The notes under the pieces were generated by a model. That model was not told the origin of the DNA. It did no database searches and saw only the letters and a program-made list of their open reading frames with translations. 64,000 nt of DNA, taken from Kribbella pratensis. GTDB taxonomy: Bacteria; Actinomycetota; Actinomycetes; Propionibacteriales; Kribbellaceae. Location: contig NZ_SODP01000002.1 of assembly GCF_004365355.1 (NCBI RefSeq), forward strand, positions 739,838-803,837. The letters are read 5' to 3'. The position numbers and the translations under genes were made by a program. Below, piece after piece: positions 32,198 to 43,062 of the stretch. Position 1 is the stretch's first letter, and every line of letters starts with the position of its first letter.

Positions 32198-33583
32198 TCA
32201 CTTCGCTGCGCGCGAGCGGTACCGCTCGGCGACGTCGTCGGCGAGCGTCTGCCCGCGTTTCAAAGCCTCGTCGACGCTCATCCGCCCGGCGATCGCCGAG
32301 CTCACGTCCTGACTGACCTGGGTCCCGAGGTCCGGGAACTCCGGGATGTCGACGAACTGGATCCCCGGCGCCGGCCGCGGCTGGGTGCCCGGGTTCTTCG
32401 GGTCGGCGTTCTCGATCGCCGACTTGGTCGGCTCGGCGAACGCAGCCGCCTCCTTCACGTACTCCGGGATCTCGTACGTCGACGCGCGCTTACCGGCCGG
32501 AACGTTGGACCAGCCAACCTTCTGGCCGACCAGCTTCTCGTAGTCCTTGCCGGAGGCCCAGGAGATGAACTTCCAGGCGTTGTCCTTCTTCTTCGAGGCT
32601 TCCTGGATACCCCAGGCCCACGCGTACAGCCAGCCCGAACTGTCGGTCTTCACGACCGGAGCGGGCGCGTAGCCCATCTTGCCCTTCACGGGCGACTTCG
32701 GCGCCTCGAGCGAGCCGGCCGCCGACGTTGCGTCGTACCACATCGCGACGTTGCTCTGGATGGTGTTGTTCAGGCACTCGGTGAAGCCGGCCTGCGGTGC
32801 GCCCGCCTCGCCGTGCGCGCGGACCAGATCGACGTAGAACTTGGTCGCCTCGGTGAACTCGGGCGAGTTGACCTGGGCCTGCCAGTCCTGGGTGAACCAC
32901 GTGCCGCCGAAGGTGTTCACGACGGTGGTGAGCGGGGCGAACAGCTGACCCCAGCCGGGCTGGCCGCGCAGGCAGATGCCGCGCATGCCGGGCTGGGCGT
33001 TGTCGACCTTGGCCGCGATATCCGCGACCTGCTGCCAGGTCGGCTTGGCCGGCATCGTCACGCCCTTGGCGGCCAGGATGTCCTTCCGGTACATGAGGAA
33101 CGACGACTCGCCGTAGAACGGTTCGCCGTAGATCTTGCCGTCGTCCGCGGTCATCGACTGGGTCATCGGCTTGAGGATGTCGTCCTGGTCGAACGACGCG
33201 TCCTTGTCGATGTAGTCCGACAGCGGGGCGATCCACTTGCTCTTGGCATAGATCGGGATCTCGAAGTTGCTGACCGACGCCACGTCGTACTGACCGGCCT
33301 GGCTGGAGAACTCCTGGCTGATCTTGTCCCGGACGTCGTTCTCCGGGAGCACGGTGAAGTTCACGTGGATGCCGGTCTGCTTGGTGAAGTTGTCGGCGGT
33401 GAGTTTCTGCAGGTCGACCATCTGCGGGTTGTTCACCATCAGCACGTTGATGCTGTCGGCGCTGTCGCCGCCACCGGCGCCACCGCCCCAGCCGGCGCAC
33501 CCGCTGGCCGCACTGAGTACCAGCGCGATGCCGACCGCCGTAAGCCTTCGTCCGGGCACTAGCCGCTCCCTCGCTCCGCTCAT
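32198..33583 (-). CDS. ABC transporter substrate-binding lipoprotein for polyols/sugars
   Basis: 461 residues. Lipoprotein signal with lipobox SAASGC (Cys29), then a family-1 extracellular solute-binding fold (DSINVLMVNNPQMVDLQKL, GKIYGEPFYGESSFLMYRKD, AMWYDATSA, GWLYAWAWGIQEASKKKDNA). It captures the substrate outside the membrane and delivers it to the two permeases. The first gene of the leftward operon; its ATG lies within a 12-bp palindrome that is probably the operator. The binding-protein type resembles those of mannitol/sorbitol/arabitol systems. Confidence 0.9.
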   Translation of the reverse strand: MSGARERLVPGRRLTAVGIALVLSAASGCAGWGGGAGGGDSADSINVLMVNNPQMVDLQKLTADNFTKQTGIHVNFTVLPENDVRDKISQEFSSQAGQYDVASVSNFEIPIYAKSKWIAPLSDYIDKDASFDQDDILKPMTQSMTADDGKIYGEPFYGESSFLMYRKDILAAKGVTMPAKPTWQQVADIAAKVDNAQPGMRGICLRGQPGWGQLFAPLTTVVNTFGGTWFTQDWQAQVNSPEFTEATKFYVDLVRAHGEAGAPQAGFTECLNNTIQSNVAMWYDATSAAGSLEAPKSPVKGKMGYAPAPVVKTDSSGWLYAWAWGIQEASKKKDNAWKFISWASGKDYEKLVGQKVGWSNVPAGKRASTYEIPEYVKEAAAFAEPTKSAIENADPKNPGTQPRPAPGIQFVDIPEFPDLGTQVSQDVSSAIAGRMSVDEALKRGQTLADDVAERYRSRAAK

Positions 33584-33589
33584 TTGAGC
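33578..33589. promoter_or_regulatory. SorC-type operator overlapping the start of the binding-protein gene
   Basis: GCTCATTTGAGC, a 12-bp palindrome with only its central bases unmatched, covers the ATG at 33583. It differs at one base from the palindrome at 33669. A looser copy, GCTCA-N5-TGAG, lies at 33598-33611. A minus-strand TTGACA (33639-33634) could be the operon -35. Confidence 0.6.
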
Positions 33590-33668
33590 ACGCCTCTGCT
33601 CACAGGATGAGTGAACTAGGAAGGGACTTGACCTGTCAAGAGTCTGTGCAACACTTGGGTCCGGTGGT

Positions 33669-33680
33669 GCTCATATGAGC
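33669..33680. promoter_or_regulatory. SorC-type operator upstream of the regulator gene
   Basis: GCTCATATGAGC is a perfect 12-bp palindrome ending at the ribosome-binding site of the regulator. It lies 91 bp (centre to centre) from the matching site at 33578, allowing cooperative or looped binding. Confidence 0.65.
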
Positions 33681-33692
33681 GGGGAGGCTTTG

Positions 33693-34640
33693 ATGGAGTC
33701 CTTCGGGCCGGCGCAGTTGGTGCTGACCGCGTCGATCGCGCGGCGGTACTACGTCGACGGGCGGTCGAAGGTGGAGATCGCGGACGAGTTCCAGCTCAGC
33801 CGGTTCAAAGTCGCGCGTCTGCTCGATCAAGCGCGGAGCAGTGGGCTGGTGCGGATCGAGATCAGCCACCCGGGGGCCATCGACGTGGATCTGTCGGTCC
33901 AGCTGCAGGAGGCGCTCGGCCTGCGGCGGGCGATCGTGGTCGATACTCCAGAGGTCGACGACCCCGCTCTGCGGACTCAGCTCGGCAAGGCGGCCGCTGA
34001 CCTCCTGTCGGAGATTGTCACCGCAGAGGACGTCCTCGGCCTTGCGTGGGCTCGGGCGGTGACCGCGATGACCGAGCAGTTGACGACGCTCGCACCTGTG
34101 CCGGTCGTCCAGCTCACCGGTGCGCTCACCCGGCCGGACGTCGAGGCGAACTCCGTCGAGCTGGTGCGCCACACAGCGCGGTTGTCCGGGGGACCGGCGT
34201 ACCTGTTCTATGCGCCGCTGGTTGTGCCGGATGCCGCGACGGCGCGGGCGTTGCGGCAGCAGCCGGAGGTGGCGGAGGCGATCAGCCACTTCGACTCGGT
34301 CAGCAAGGCTGTGGTCGGGCTCGGGTCGTGGGCGGCCGGGCAGTCGACGCTGTACGACGCGATGGACGAGAAGGCCTGTGAACAGCTGGAGAAGCGCGGC
34401 GTGGTCGCCGACATCTCCGGGGTGTTCGTGGACGCGGACGGCGAGCCGGTGCAGAGCCGCGTCACCGATCGGGTGATCGCGATCAACGCCGAGCAGATGG
34501 ACAAGATCGACGAGGTGATCGCGATCCCGTACGGGCTGGCGAAGGTGGCCGCGGTGCGCGCCGCCGTACGCAGCGGGCTGGTCAACGGGATCGTTACCCA
34601 CGCACCTCTGGCGAAGGCCCTGCTGAACGAGACAAACTGA
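33693..34640 (+). CDS. SorC/DeoR-type sugar-binding transcriptional regulator
   Basis: 315 residues. The HTH is at about 12-45 (ARRYYVDGRSKVEIADEFQL, SRFKVARLLDQARSSGLVRI) and a sugar-phosphate-isomerase-like effector domain follows (DVLGLAWARAVTAMTEQL, GVVADISGVFVDADG, IPYGLAKVAAVRAAVRSGLV). It is divergent from the polyol operon and probably senses a phosphorylated pentose or hexose. The ATG at 33693 is chosen because GGGGAGG precedes it by five bases; an ATG at 33675 lies inside the operator. Confidence 0.88.
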   Translation: MESFGPAQLVLTASIARRYYVDGRSKVEIADEFQLSRFKVARLLDQARSSGLVRIEISHPGAIDVDLSVQLQEALGLRRAIVVDTPEVDDPALRTQLGKAAADLLSEIVTAEDVLGLAWARAVTAMTEQLTTLAPVPVVQLTGALTRPDVEANSVELVRHTARLSGGPAYLFYAPLVVPDAATARALRQQPEVAEAISHFDSVSKAVVGLGSWAAGQSTLYDAMDEKACEQLEKRGVVADISGVFVDADGEPVQSRVTDRVIAINAEQMDKIDEVIAIPYGLAKVAAVRAAVRSGLVNGIVTHAPLAKALLNETN

Positions 34641-34646
34641 CCCGCG

Positions 34647-35441
34647 ATGCCTTTGCCCGACGTTGAGACCCAGTTGCTCGGCGGTACTGCGAACCGTGGG
34701 CTGGTCGTGCGGGTCGGGGACACCGTCCGCCGCCCGTTGCGCCCCAGCAGTATGGCCACGCATGCGCTGCTCGAACACCTGGAGCGGGTCGGGTTCGAGG
34801 GCGCACCGCGGTTGCTCGGGATCGACGTGCAGGGGCGGGAGGTGTTGTCGTACCTGCCCGGCGAGACGGTCACCTCGCCGTACCCGGACTGGTCGATGAC
34901 GGACAAGGCGCTGGACAGCGTCGCGCACCTGCTGCGGGAGTACCACGAGGCGGTGGCGGACTTCCGGCCGGTCGGGCTCACGTGGGCCGAGCCGGTGCCG
35001 TCCGCGTACGTCACCGGGCTGATCAGCCACAACGATCCGAACCTGGACAACGTCGTCTTCCGCGACGGCGTCGCGGTCGCCCTGATCGACTTCGACCTCG
35101 CCGGCCCCGGCTCACCCCTCTGGGACGTCGCGACCGCCGTCCGCCTGTGGGCGCCGCTCCGCCCCGACGCAGATATCCACGACGTACGCCGGGGCCGGTC
35201 CTTGACCCGCCTGCGCCGCTTCGCCGATGCCTACGGCCTGACCGACACCGACCGCCTCCGCCTGGTCGACGCGGCCGCCGACAACCACATCTGGTGCATG
35301 GCCTACGTCCGCCACGGCGCCGAATCCGGCCACCCCTGGTTCCACCAACGCTGGACCACCGGCGAAGCCGAACTCACCAACCGCACCAACGAGTGGTTCA
35401 CGAGGACGGCGGACGCACTACGTCAGGCGCTCCTTCACTGA
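34647..35441 (+). CDS. Aminoglycoside-phosphotransferase-fold kinase
   Basis: 264 residues of the APH/choline-kinase fold. The catalytic loop is SHNDPNLDNVVF (HxDxxxxN) and the metal motif is LIDFDLAGPG. Such proteins phosphorylate small molecules, antibiotics or sugars; here the substrate cannot be told. It starts six bases after the SorC regulator and may be co-transcribed. There is no signal peptide. The 3' end overlaps a convergent membrane-protein gene by 44 bases. Confidence 0.85.
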   Translation: MPLPDVETQLLGGTANRGLVVRVGDTVRRPLRPSSMATHALLEHLERVGFEGAPRLLGIDVQGREVLSYLPGETVTSPYPDWSMTDKALDSVAHLLREYHEAVADFRPVGLTWAEPVPSAYVTGLISHNDPNLDNVVFRDGVAVALIDFDLAGPGSPLWDVATAVRLWAPLRPDADIHDVRRGRSLTRLRRFADAYGLTDTDRLRLVDAAADNHIWCMAYVRHGAESGHPWFHQRWTTGEAELTNRTNEWFTRTADALRQALLH

Positions 35442-35829
35442 CCGCCTCCGCGACGCCCTCGTAGTACTTCACCTGCAGCCGCTTGACCCAGTGCGGAATG
35501 AAGACCGCCGTCGCAGTCGGGAACGGCGAGACGCCGTCCGCATCGGTCAGCAGCGACAGCACGAACATGACCACGACGAGGCCGGCGACGAGGATCCCGC
35601 CGTTGCGGCAGATCCATGGCCCACCGTCGGCCACCAGGCCGCGCCGCGTTACCGCGCCCGTGGCGAACAGGAGGCCGTTAAGCGCGAAGACGACCGCGGT
35701 TGCGAGCTGAAACCATCGCTCAGCGTCGGCGTATGCCCCGAACGGCCGCACGATCAGCACGCCGGCGGACACGAGCCACCCGGCCGCGACCAGCGCGTAG
35801 AAGGCGGCACCCAACTTCATCTTCGGCAC
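35398..35829 (-). CDS. Small four-helix membrane protein
   Basis: 143 residues, not recognised. Predicted membrane helices at about 8-28, 40-60 and 78-95 with a weaker fourth, no catalytic motif, and a serine/proline-rich end. Its 3' end overlaps the kinase gene by 44 bases on the opposite strand. GTG start at 35829; an ATG three codons later (35820) is equally plausible. Divergent from the uridine-kinase-like gene 12 bases away. Confidence 0.65.
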   Translation of the reverse strand: MPKMKLGAAFYALVAAGWLVSAGVLIVRPFGAYADAERWFQLATAVVFALNGLLFATGAVTRRGLVADGGPWICRNGGILVAGLVVVMFVLSLLTDADGVSPFPTATAVFIPHWVKRLQVKYYEGVAEAVSEGAPDVVRPPSS

Positions 35830-35841
35830 GCCTGGATATCG

Positions 35842-36489
35842 GTGAGCCGTGATTCGGTGTTACTGCAGGAACTGGCAGACAATGGGGTGGTGCGTTCACG
35901 GGTGGTGTTGCTGGCGGGGCCTTCGGGGGCGGGAAAGTCGCGGCTGGCGGAGCAGGTGGGGTTGCCGGTGGTGCGGCTGGACGACTTCTACCGTGACGGG
36001 GACGACGAGGCGATGCCGCGGTCTCCGCTCGGGATCGTCGATTGGGACGACCCACGGTCCTGGGACGGCCAGCGTGCGGTGGTGGCGCTCGAGCAACTGT
36101 GTACGACGGGCACCGCGGACCTCCCCATCTACGACATCGCCGCCGACGGCACCGTCGGCCACCGCCCTGTCAGCACCGACGGTTCCGCGCTGATCGTTGC
36201 TGAGGGCATCTTCGCCGACCAGATCGTCGGCGCGCTGCGCGATCGCGACCTGCTCGCCGCCGCGATCTGCGTCCGTCACCACCGACTCGTCACGTTCTTC
36301 CGCCGCTTCCAGCGCGACCTCCGCGAGCATCGCAAACCCCCACTGACGCTGCTCCGGCGCGGACTCCTGCTGCTCCGCGACGACCCCGCAGTCGTCCGGC
36401 GCTGCGTCGAAGCCGGCTGCGAACCACTCCATCCGAAGGCCGCCCGCCGCCGGATCGAGACGCTTCTCACTCCGTCCACGTCCCAGTAA
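35842..36489 (+). CDS. Uridine-kinase-like P-loop protein
   Basis: 215 residues with a Walker A motif GPSGAGKS (26-33), a VVRLDDFYRDGDDE block typical of uridine kinase / phosphoribulokinase, and a C-terminal helical region with arginine repeats (RRFQRDLREHRKPPLTLLRR). It probably phosphorylates a nucleoside or related hydroxyl compound. GTG at 35842 is taken as start, but GTG 35887/35890 just before the P-loop strand would also work. Isolated gene. Confidence 0.78.
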   Translation: MSRDSVLLQELADNGVVRSRVVLLAGPSGAGKSRLAEQVGLPVVRLDDFYRDGDDEAMPRSPLGIVDWDDPRSWDGQRAVVALEQLCTTGTADLPIYDIAADGTVGHRPVSTDGSALIVAEGIFADQIVGALRDRDLLAAAICVRHHRLVTFFRRFQRDLREHRKPPLTLLRRGLLLLRDDPAVVRRCVEAGCEPLHPKAARRRIETLLTPSTSQ

Positions 36490-36586
36490 AACAAGACTGT
36501 TTGCCTGGAGTTCACCAACTTCTGATGGCATCACCCTCGGAAGTGTCGGATGCGCTCGGGGGCGAGTAGCTGGACGGAGAGGGACC

Positions 36587-37258
36587 GTGACGCGGACTGC
36601 GCGGAGTCAAGCCGTAGGCGCTGCCGTTGTAGTAACCGCTTTGCTGCTGAGTGTCACCGCCTGCGGCAGTGAGGACGGCGCGTCGGCTACCGCCGCGGAG
36701 ACCCCCGCGGTCAAGCACTCGCTGTCAGGCCCGGCCCAGAAGGCGACGGGCTCGCTCGTCGGTCTCGCCGTACTGCCTCGCGGGTACGTCGCGGACCCGC
36801 GTGCCGACTCCACCGGCCCGTTCACCGCGACAGCGTTCCTGAACACCTGGTCCGCCGACCCGGCGCTGGACCGCGCTCTGCTGCTGAACGCCAGCTTCGC
36901 GGAGGGATACCGCGCGTCCCGGCTCAGCCCCGACAAGAAGAAGCGCTTCACGCTGCAGTTGTTCAAGACCGGCTCGGCCGGCAAGGCAGCGGTCCTGCAG
37001 AAGGGCTTCTGGAGCCAGGACACCCACGAGCACCCGTTCAACCTGCCCGGCGCGCTCTCCGACGCCCGGGTCGAGTACGACGGCGGCACCGACCAGTCCA
37101 CCGCCATCGCCGAGGCCAGCCTCGCCGTCGGGCCGATGGTCGTCGAGATCAGCGTCCGCGAGGTAGGTGCCCTGGGCAGCAACCTCACCCCGGACACCGC
37201 CCTCGTCACGGCCCTCGCCGTCCAACAGCGAGCCCGCCTCACTGCGACCTCCAGCTGA
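36587..37258 (+). CDS. Secreted lipoprotein of unknown function
   Basis: 223 residues. Lipoprotein signal: basic start, hydrophobic core, lipobox SVTAC (Cys26). After a threonine/alanine-rich linker the mature domain (about 50-220) is alpha/beta with VGLAVLPRGYVADPRAD, FLNTWSADPALDRALLL and GFWSQDTHEHPFNLPGALSD. I do not recognise the domain; it could be a surface-anchored sensor or lipid-binding protein. GTG start at 36587 with GAGAGGGA upstream. Its end is five bases from the convergent deoA stop. Confidence 0.75.
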   Translation: MTRTARSQAVGAAVVVTALLLSVTACGSEDGASATAAETPAVKHSLSGPAQKATGSLVGLAVLPRGYVADPRADSTGPFTATAFLNTWSADPALDRALLLNASFAEGYRASRLSPDKKKRFTLQLFKTGSAGKAAVLQKGFWSQDTHEHPFNLPGALSDARVEYDGGTDQSTAIAEASLAVGPMVVEISVREVGALGSNLTPDTALVTALAVQQRARLTATSS

Positions 37259-37263
37259 AAGTC

Positions 37264-38537
<1,274 letters not shown>

Positions 38538-38538
<1 letters not shown>

Positions 38539-38948
38539 CAGTTCTCCAAGTCCTCCGGCCCGAACGCGTCGGGCAACAACTCACGCAACGGGCGCGGTCC
38601 GGTCGGCGTCTCGAGGAGCAGGCCGGGCCCGCCGTTCTCATGCAGCAGCTGGCGGCAGCGCCCGCACGGCGTCAGCAGATCCCCGTGGTGGTCCACACAG
38701 GTGAACGCCACCAGCCGCCCGCCGCCGGTGCGATGCAGCTCGGAAACCAGCCCGCACTCGGCACACAACGTCAGCCCGTACGACGCGTTCTCCACGTTGC
38801 ACCCGGCAACAATCCGCCCGTCGTCCACCAACGCCGCAGCACCGACGGCAAACCCGGAGTACGGCGCGTAGGCCCGCCCCATCACCTCGACCGCCAGCGC
38901 GCGCAAGGCCGGCCAGTCGATCTCACTCGGTGACGTAGGGCTCACCAT
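38538..38948 (-). CDS. cdd: Cytidine deaminase
   Basis: 136 residues. Converts cytidine and deoxycytidine to uridine and deoxyuridine. The zinc site consists of Cys62 with Glu64 (CAE) and Cys95/Cys98 (PCGRC); AYAPYSGFAVGAA and GCNVENASYGL are the substrate-binding blocks. Normal length for the homotetrameric type. Overlaps the upstream permease by 26 bases and the deoA start by one base, so all are one transcript. Confidence 0.96.
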
Positions 38949-40208
38949 CGGCCTTTGGTGCTCTCACTCTGCCTACCAGGCCGGCGACCGCGATGATCGT
39001 GGCCAGGTACGGTGCCATCAGCAACAGTTCGCCGGGGATCGGCGTCTGGATGATCTGCAGCTGCGACTGCAACTGCGTGGCGAAGCCGAAGAACAGCGCC
39101 GCGACCGTCGCGCCGATCGGGTGCCAGCGGCCCATGATCAGCGCGGCCAGAGCGATGAACCCGTTGCCCGCGGTCATTTCCTTCGAGAACGAACCGGCGT
39201 ACCCGACCGTGAAGAACGCGCCGCCGAGCCCCGCGAGGATGCCGGCCGAGAGCACGGCGGAGTACCGGATCCGCTTGACGTTGATCCCGACCGTGTCAGC
39301 AGCCTTCGGGTGCTCGCCGACCGCGCGGATCCGCAGGCCCCACCGGGTCTGGAACAGCACGAACGTGACGACCGCGACCGCAAGATAGGTCAGGTACACC
39401 AGGATCGTCTGGTTGAACAGGATCGGGCCGAAGAACGGGATGCTGGCCAGACCTGGGATCTTCACCGCCGACAGCACTTCCGGCGTGTTCAGTTTGTTCG
39501 CTTCCGGCTGTAGGAACTCGTCGAAGAGGAAGCCGGTGATACCGGTCGCGAAGACCACCAGCACGACACCCAGCACGACCTGGTTCACCAGGTACTTGAT
39601 CGAGAACACAGCGAGCAGCGCGGCCATGAGCACGCCGGACGCGGCCGCTGCGATCAGTGCGGCCGCGGCGCTGCCCGTCGTACTGGAGACGACCGCCGCG
39701 GTGAACGCGCCGGTCAGGAACTGGCCCTCGATCGCGATGTTGATGACGCCGGCCCGCTCGGACAGCACACCGGCGAGCGCGCCGAGGATCAGCGGGGTGG
39801 CGAAGTTCAGCGTGCCCTGGAACTGGTTCGCCAGCGGGAACGTCTTGCCCGCCGCGGCCCAGCACAGGAACGCGCCGATGAAGCAGATGCCGAGCAGTGC
39901 GGCCAGCCAGCCGGCGTACCGCTGCGGCACCCGGCGGACGATGTACGCGGCGGCCGAGGCGGCGCCGAGGATGCCGAGCAGCAGACCGACCATCTGCGCG
40001 GGCACATGCAGCAGGTTGTTCTGCAGATCGCCGGAGACCAGCTGGAACGTCGCCTTGCCGCTCTTGGTGAAGATCGCCAGCAGCAGGCCGATCAGCGCGA
40101 AGACCAGCATCAGGCCGCCGACCCGCAACCGCCGGGTCCGGTCGGCCGGCGCCTCGATGACGTGGGCCTTCGCGGGCGCCGCGGGGACCGCGTCGGGAGT
40201 CGTCTCGG

Positions 40209-40212
<4 letters not shown>
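38923..40212 (-). CDS. Nucleoside ABC transporter permease (second)
   Basis: 429 residues with about ten membrane helices, of the BPD-transporter-2 family (YufQ/NupQ-like). GVLSERAGVINIAIEGQFL is the family signature near the cytoplasmic coupling region, and RIRAVGEHPKAADTVGI forms the ATPase-contacting loop. An extra hydrophilic N-terminal extension (1-30) is present. The ATG at 40212 overlaps the first permease stop (ATGA). Confidence 0.93.
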
Positions 40213-41414
<1,202 letters not shown>

Positions 41415-42965
41415 CTAGATGGTTCCCAACGTGGTCGGGTTCTCGATCGCGACATCGTGCGCCTCGGACCTGGAGGCGCCGGCCATCATCAGGCCGAGCT
41501 CGTCGCGCGGGGTGTCGGCCGGTACGACGCCGACCACCTTGCCGCGGTACATCACCGCCACCCGGTCGGTCAGGGCGGCGATCTCGTCCAGCTCGGTGGA
41601 CACGATCAGGACGGCGGTGCCGTTGTCACGTTCCTCGACGATCCGGCTGTGCAGGAACTCGATCGAGCCGACGTCGACACCACGGGTCGGCTGCGAGGCG
41701 ACCAGCAGTTTCAGCGGCCGGGACAGCTCGCGGGCCAGCACGACCTTCTGCTGGTTGCCGCCGGACAGCGACGACACCGGCAGGTCGATGCTCTGGGTGC
41801 GGATGTCGAACTCCTCCACCCGGGCCTCGGCGTTCTTGTTGATCTCGTCGGTCCGCAGCGCCAGCCCGTTGCCGAACGGCGCCTTGCGGAACAGGTCGAG
41901 GATCAGGTTCTCGGCGACCGTGAACGAGCCGACGAAGCCGTCGTGGGCGCGGTCCTCCGGGACATACCCGATACCGGCCTCGAGCCGCTGTCTGGTCGAC
42001 CTGCCGGTCAGGTCCTGGCCGTCCAGCGAGATCTTCCCGGCCGCGATCTCGGTCAGCCCGAGCAGGGCCTCGGCGAGCTCGGTCTGACCGTTGCCCTGGA
42101 CACCGGCCACCGCCAGGATCTCGCCGGCCCGGACCTCCAGGTCCACGTCGTCGACCGCGGTGAACCCGCGCTCGTCGATCACGGTCAGCCCTTCGACCCG
42201 CAGTACGACGTCCTTCGGCTGGGCCGGCTGCTTGTCGACGACCAGGTCGACCGCGCGACCGACCATCAGCTCGGCGAGCTGCTCCTCGGTCTCCGACGGC
42301 TCGGCCTGACCGACCACCTTGCCGCGGCGGATCACGGTGATCTTGTCCGCGATCGCCTTGACCTCTTTGAGCTTGTGGGTGATGAAGACGATCGACGTGC
42401 CGTTCTCCTTGAGCTGGCGCATCACGGCGATCAGCTCGTCGATCTCGGCCGGAGTGAGCACAGCGGTCGGCTCGTCCAGGATCAGCACCCGGGCGTCGTT
42501 GCTGAGCGCCTTGATGATCTCCACCCGCTGCTGGACGCCGACCGGGATGTCCTCGACCAGCGCCTCCGGGTCGACCTCGAAGCCGTACCGGTCGGAGAGC
42601 TCGGTGACCAGGGCGTCGGCCTTCTTCCGGTCCAGTACGCCGCCGGCCCGGGTGTTCTCCCGGCCGAGCATGATGTTCTCGGCGACGGTGAACACCGGGA
42701 CGAGCATGAAGTGCTGGTGCACCATGCCGATACCGTGCTTGATCGCGTCACTCGGCGAGGTGATCTTCACCTTCTCGCCGTCGATCAGGATCTCGCCCTC
42801 GTCGGGCTGCAGCATCCCGTAGAGCATGTTCATCAGCGTGCTCTTGCCGGCTCCGTTCTCGCCGAGCAGGCAGTGGATCTCGCCCGGCTCGATCACCAGG
42901 TCGATGTGGTCGTTGGCGACCAGTGAGCCGAAACTCTTGGTCAGGCCGGACAGCTCGAGATGCAT
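41415..42965 (-). CDS. Nucleoside ABC transporter ATPase with two ABC domains
   Basis: 516 residues with two fused ATPase domains, as in sugar/nucleoside importers (YufO/RbsA-like). Domain 1 has Walker A GENGAGKST (35-43) and Walker B LILDEPTAVLT. Domain 2 has a degenerate Walker A (GVQGNGQTELA) but an intact signature SGGNQQKVVLAREL, so only one site may hydrolyse ATP efficiently, which is usual in this family. A good ribosome-binding site (GGGGAGG) precedes the ATG at 42965. Confidence 0.94.
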   Translation of the reverse strand: MHLELSGLTKSFGSLVANDHIDLVIEPGEIHCLLGENGAGKSTLMNMLYGMLQPDEGEILIDGEKVKITSPSDAIKHGIGMVHQHFMLVPVFTVAENIMLGRENTRAGGVLDRKKADALVTELSDRYGFEVDPEALVEDIPVGVQQRVEIIKALSNDARVLILDEPTAVLTPAEIDELIAVMRQLKENGTSIVFITHKLKEVKAIADKITVIRRGKVVGQAEPSETEEQLAELMVGRAVDLVVDKQPAQPKDVVLRVEGLTVIDERGFTAVDDVDLEVRAGEILAVAGVQGNGQTELAEALLGLTEIAAGKISLDGQDLTGRSTRQRLEAGIGYVPEDRAHDGFVGSFTVAENLILDLFRKAPFGNGLALRTDEINKNAEARVEEFDIRTQSIDLPVSSLSGGNQQKVVLARELSRPLKLLVASQPTRGVDVGSIEFLHSRIVEERDNGTAVLIVSTELDEIAALTDRVAVMYRGKVVGVVPADTPRDELGLMMAGASRSEAHDVAIENPTTLGTI

Positions 42966-42990
42966 GCGGGCAGCCTCCCCTTCAGACGGC

Positions 42991-43034
42991 GAGCCAGGAA
43001 GGCTGGACCGGTGGGTCCGCTGCCTTCCTGGCTC
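42991..43034. terminator. Strong intra-operon hairpin between bmp and the ATPase gene
   Basis: GAGCCAGGAAGG (42991-43002) pairs perfectly with CCTTCCTGGCTC (43023-43034); C43003-G43022 extends it and GGACC/GGTCC forms an inner stem. There is no U-tract, so it is probably a partial terminator or an mRNA stabiliser allowing more binding protein than transporter. Confidence 0.65.
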
Positions 43035-43062
43035 GCACCGTACTACGCAACTGCGCGATCGA

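Noticed and set aside
36490..36540. Small inverted repeat AAACA/TGTTT after the uridine-kinase-like gene
   Set aside because: The stem is only five A/T-rich pairs, too weak to call a terminator.
41415..42965. Degenerate second Walker A as loss of function
   Set aside because: Unequal ATP sites are normal in double-domain ATPases of sugar and nucleoside importers.
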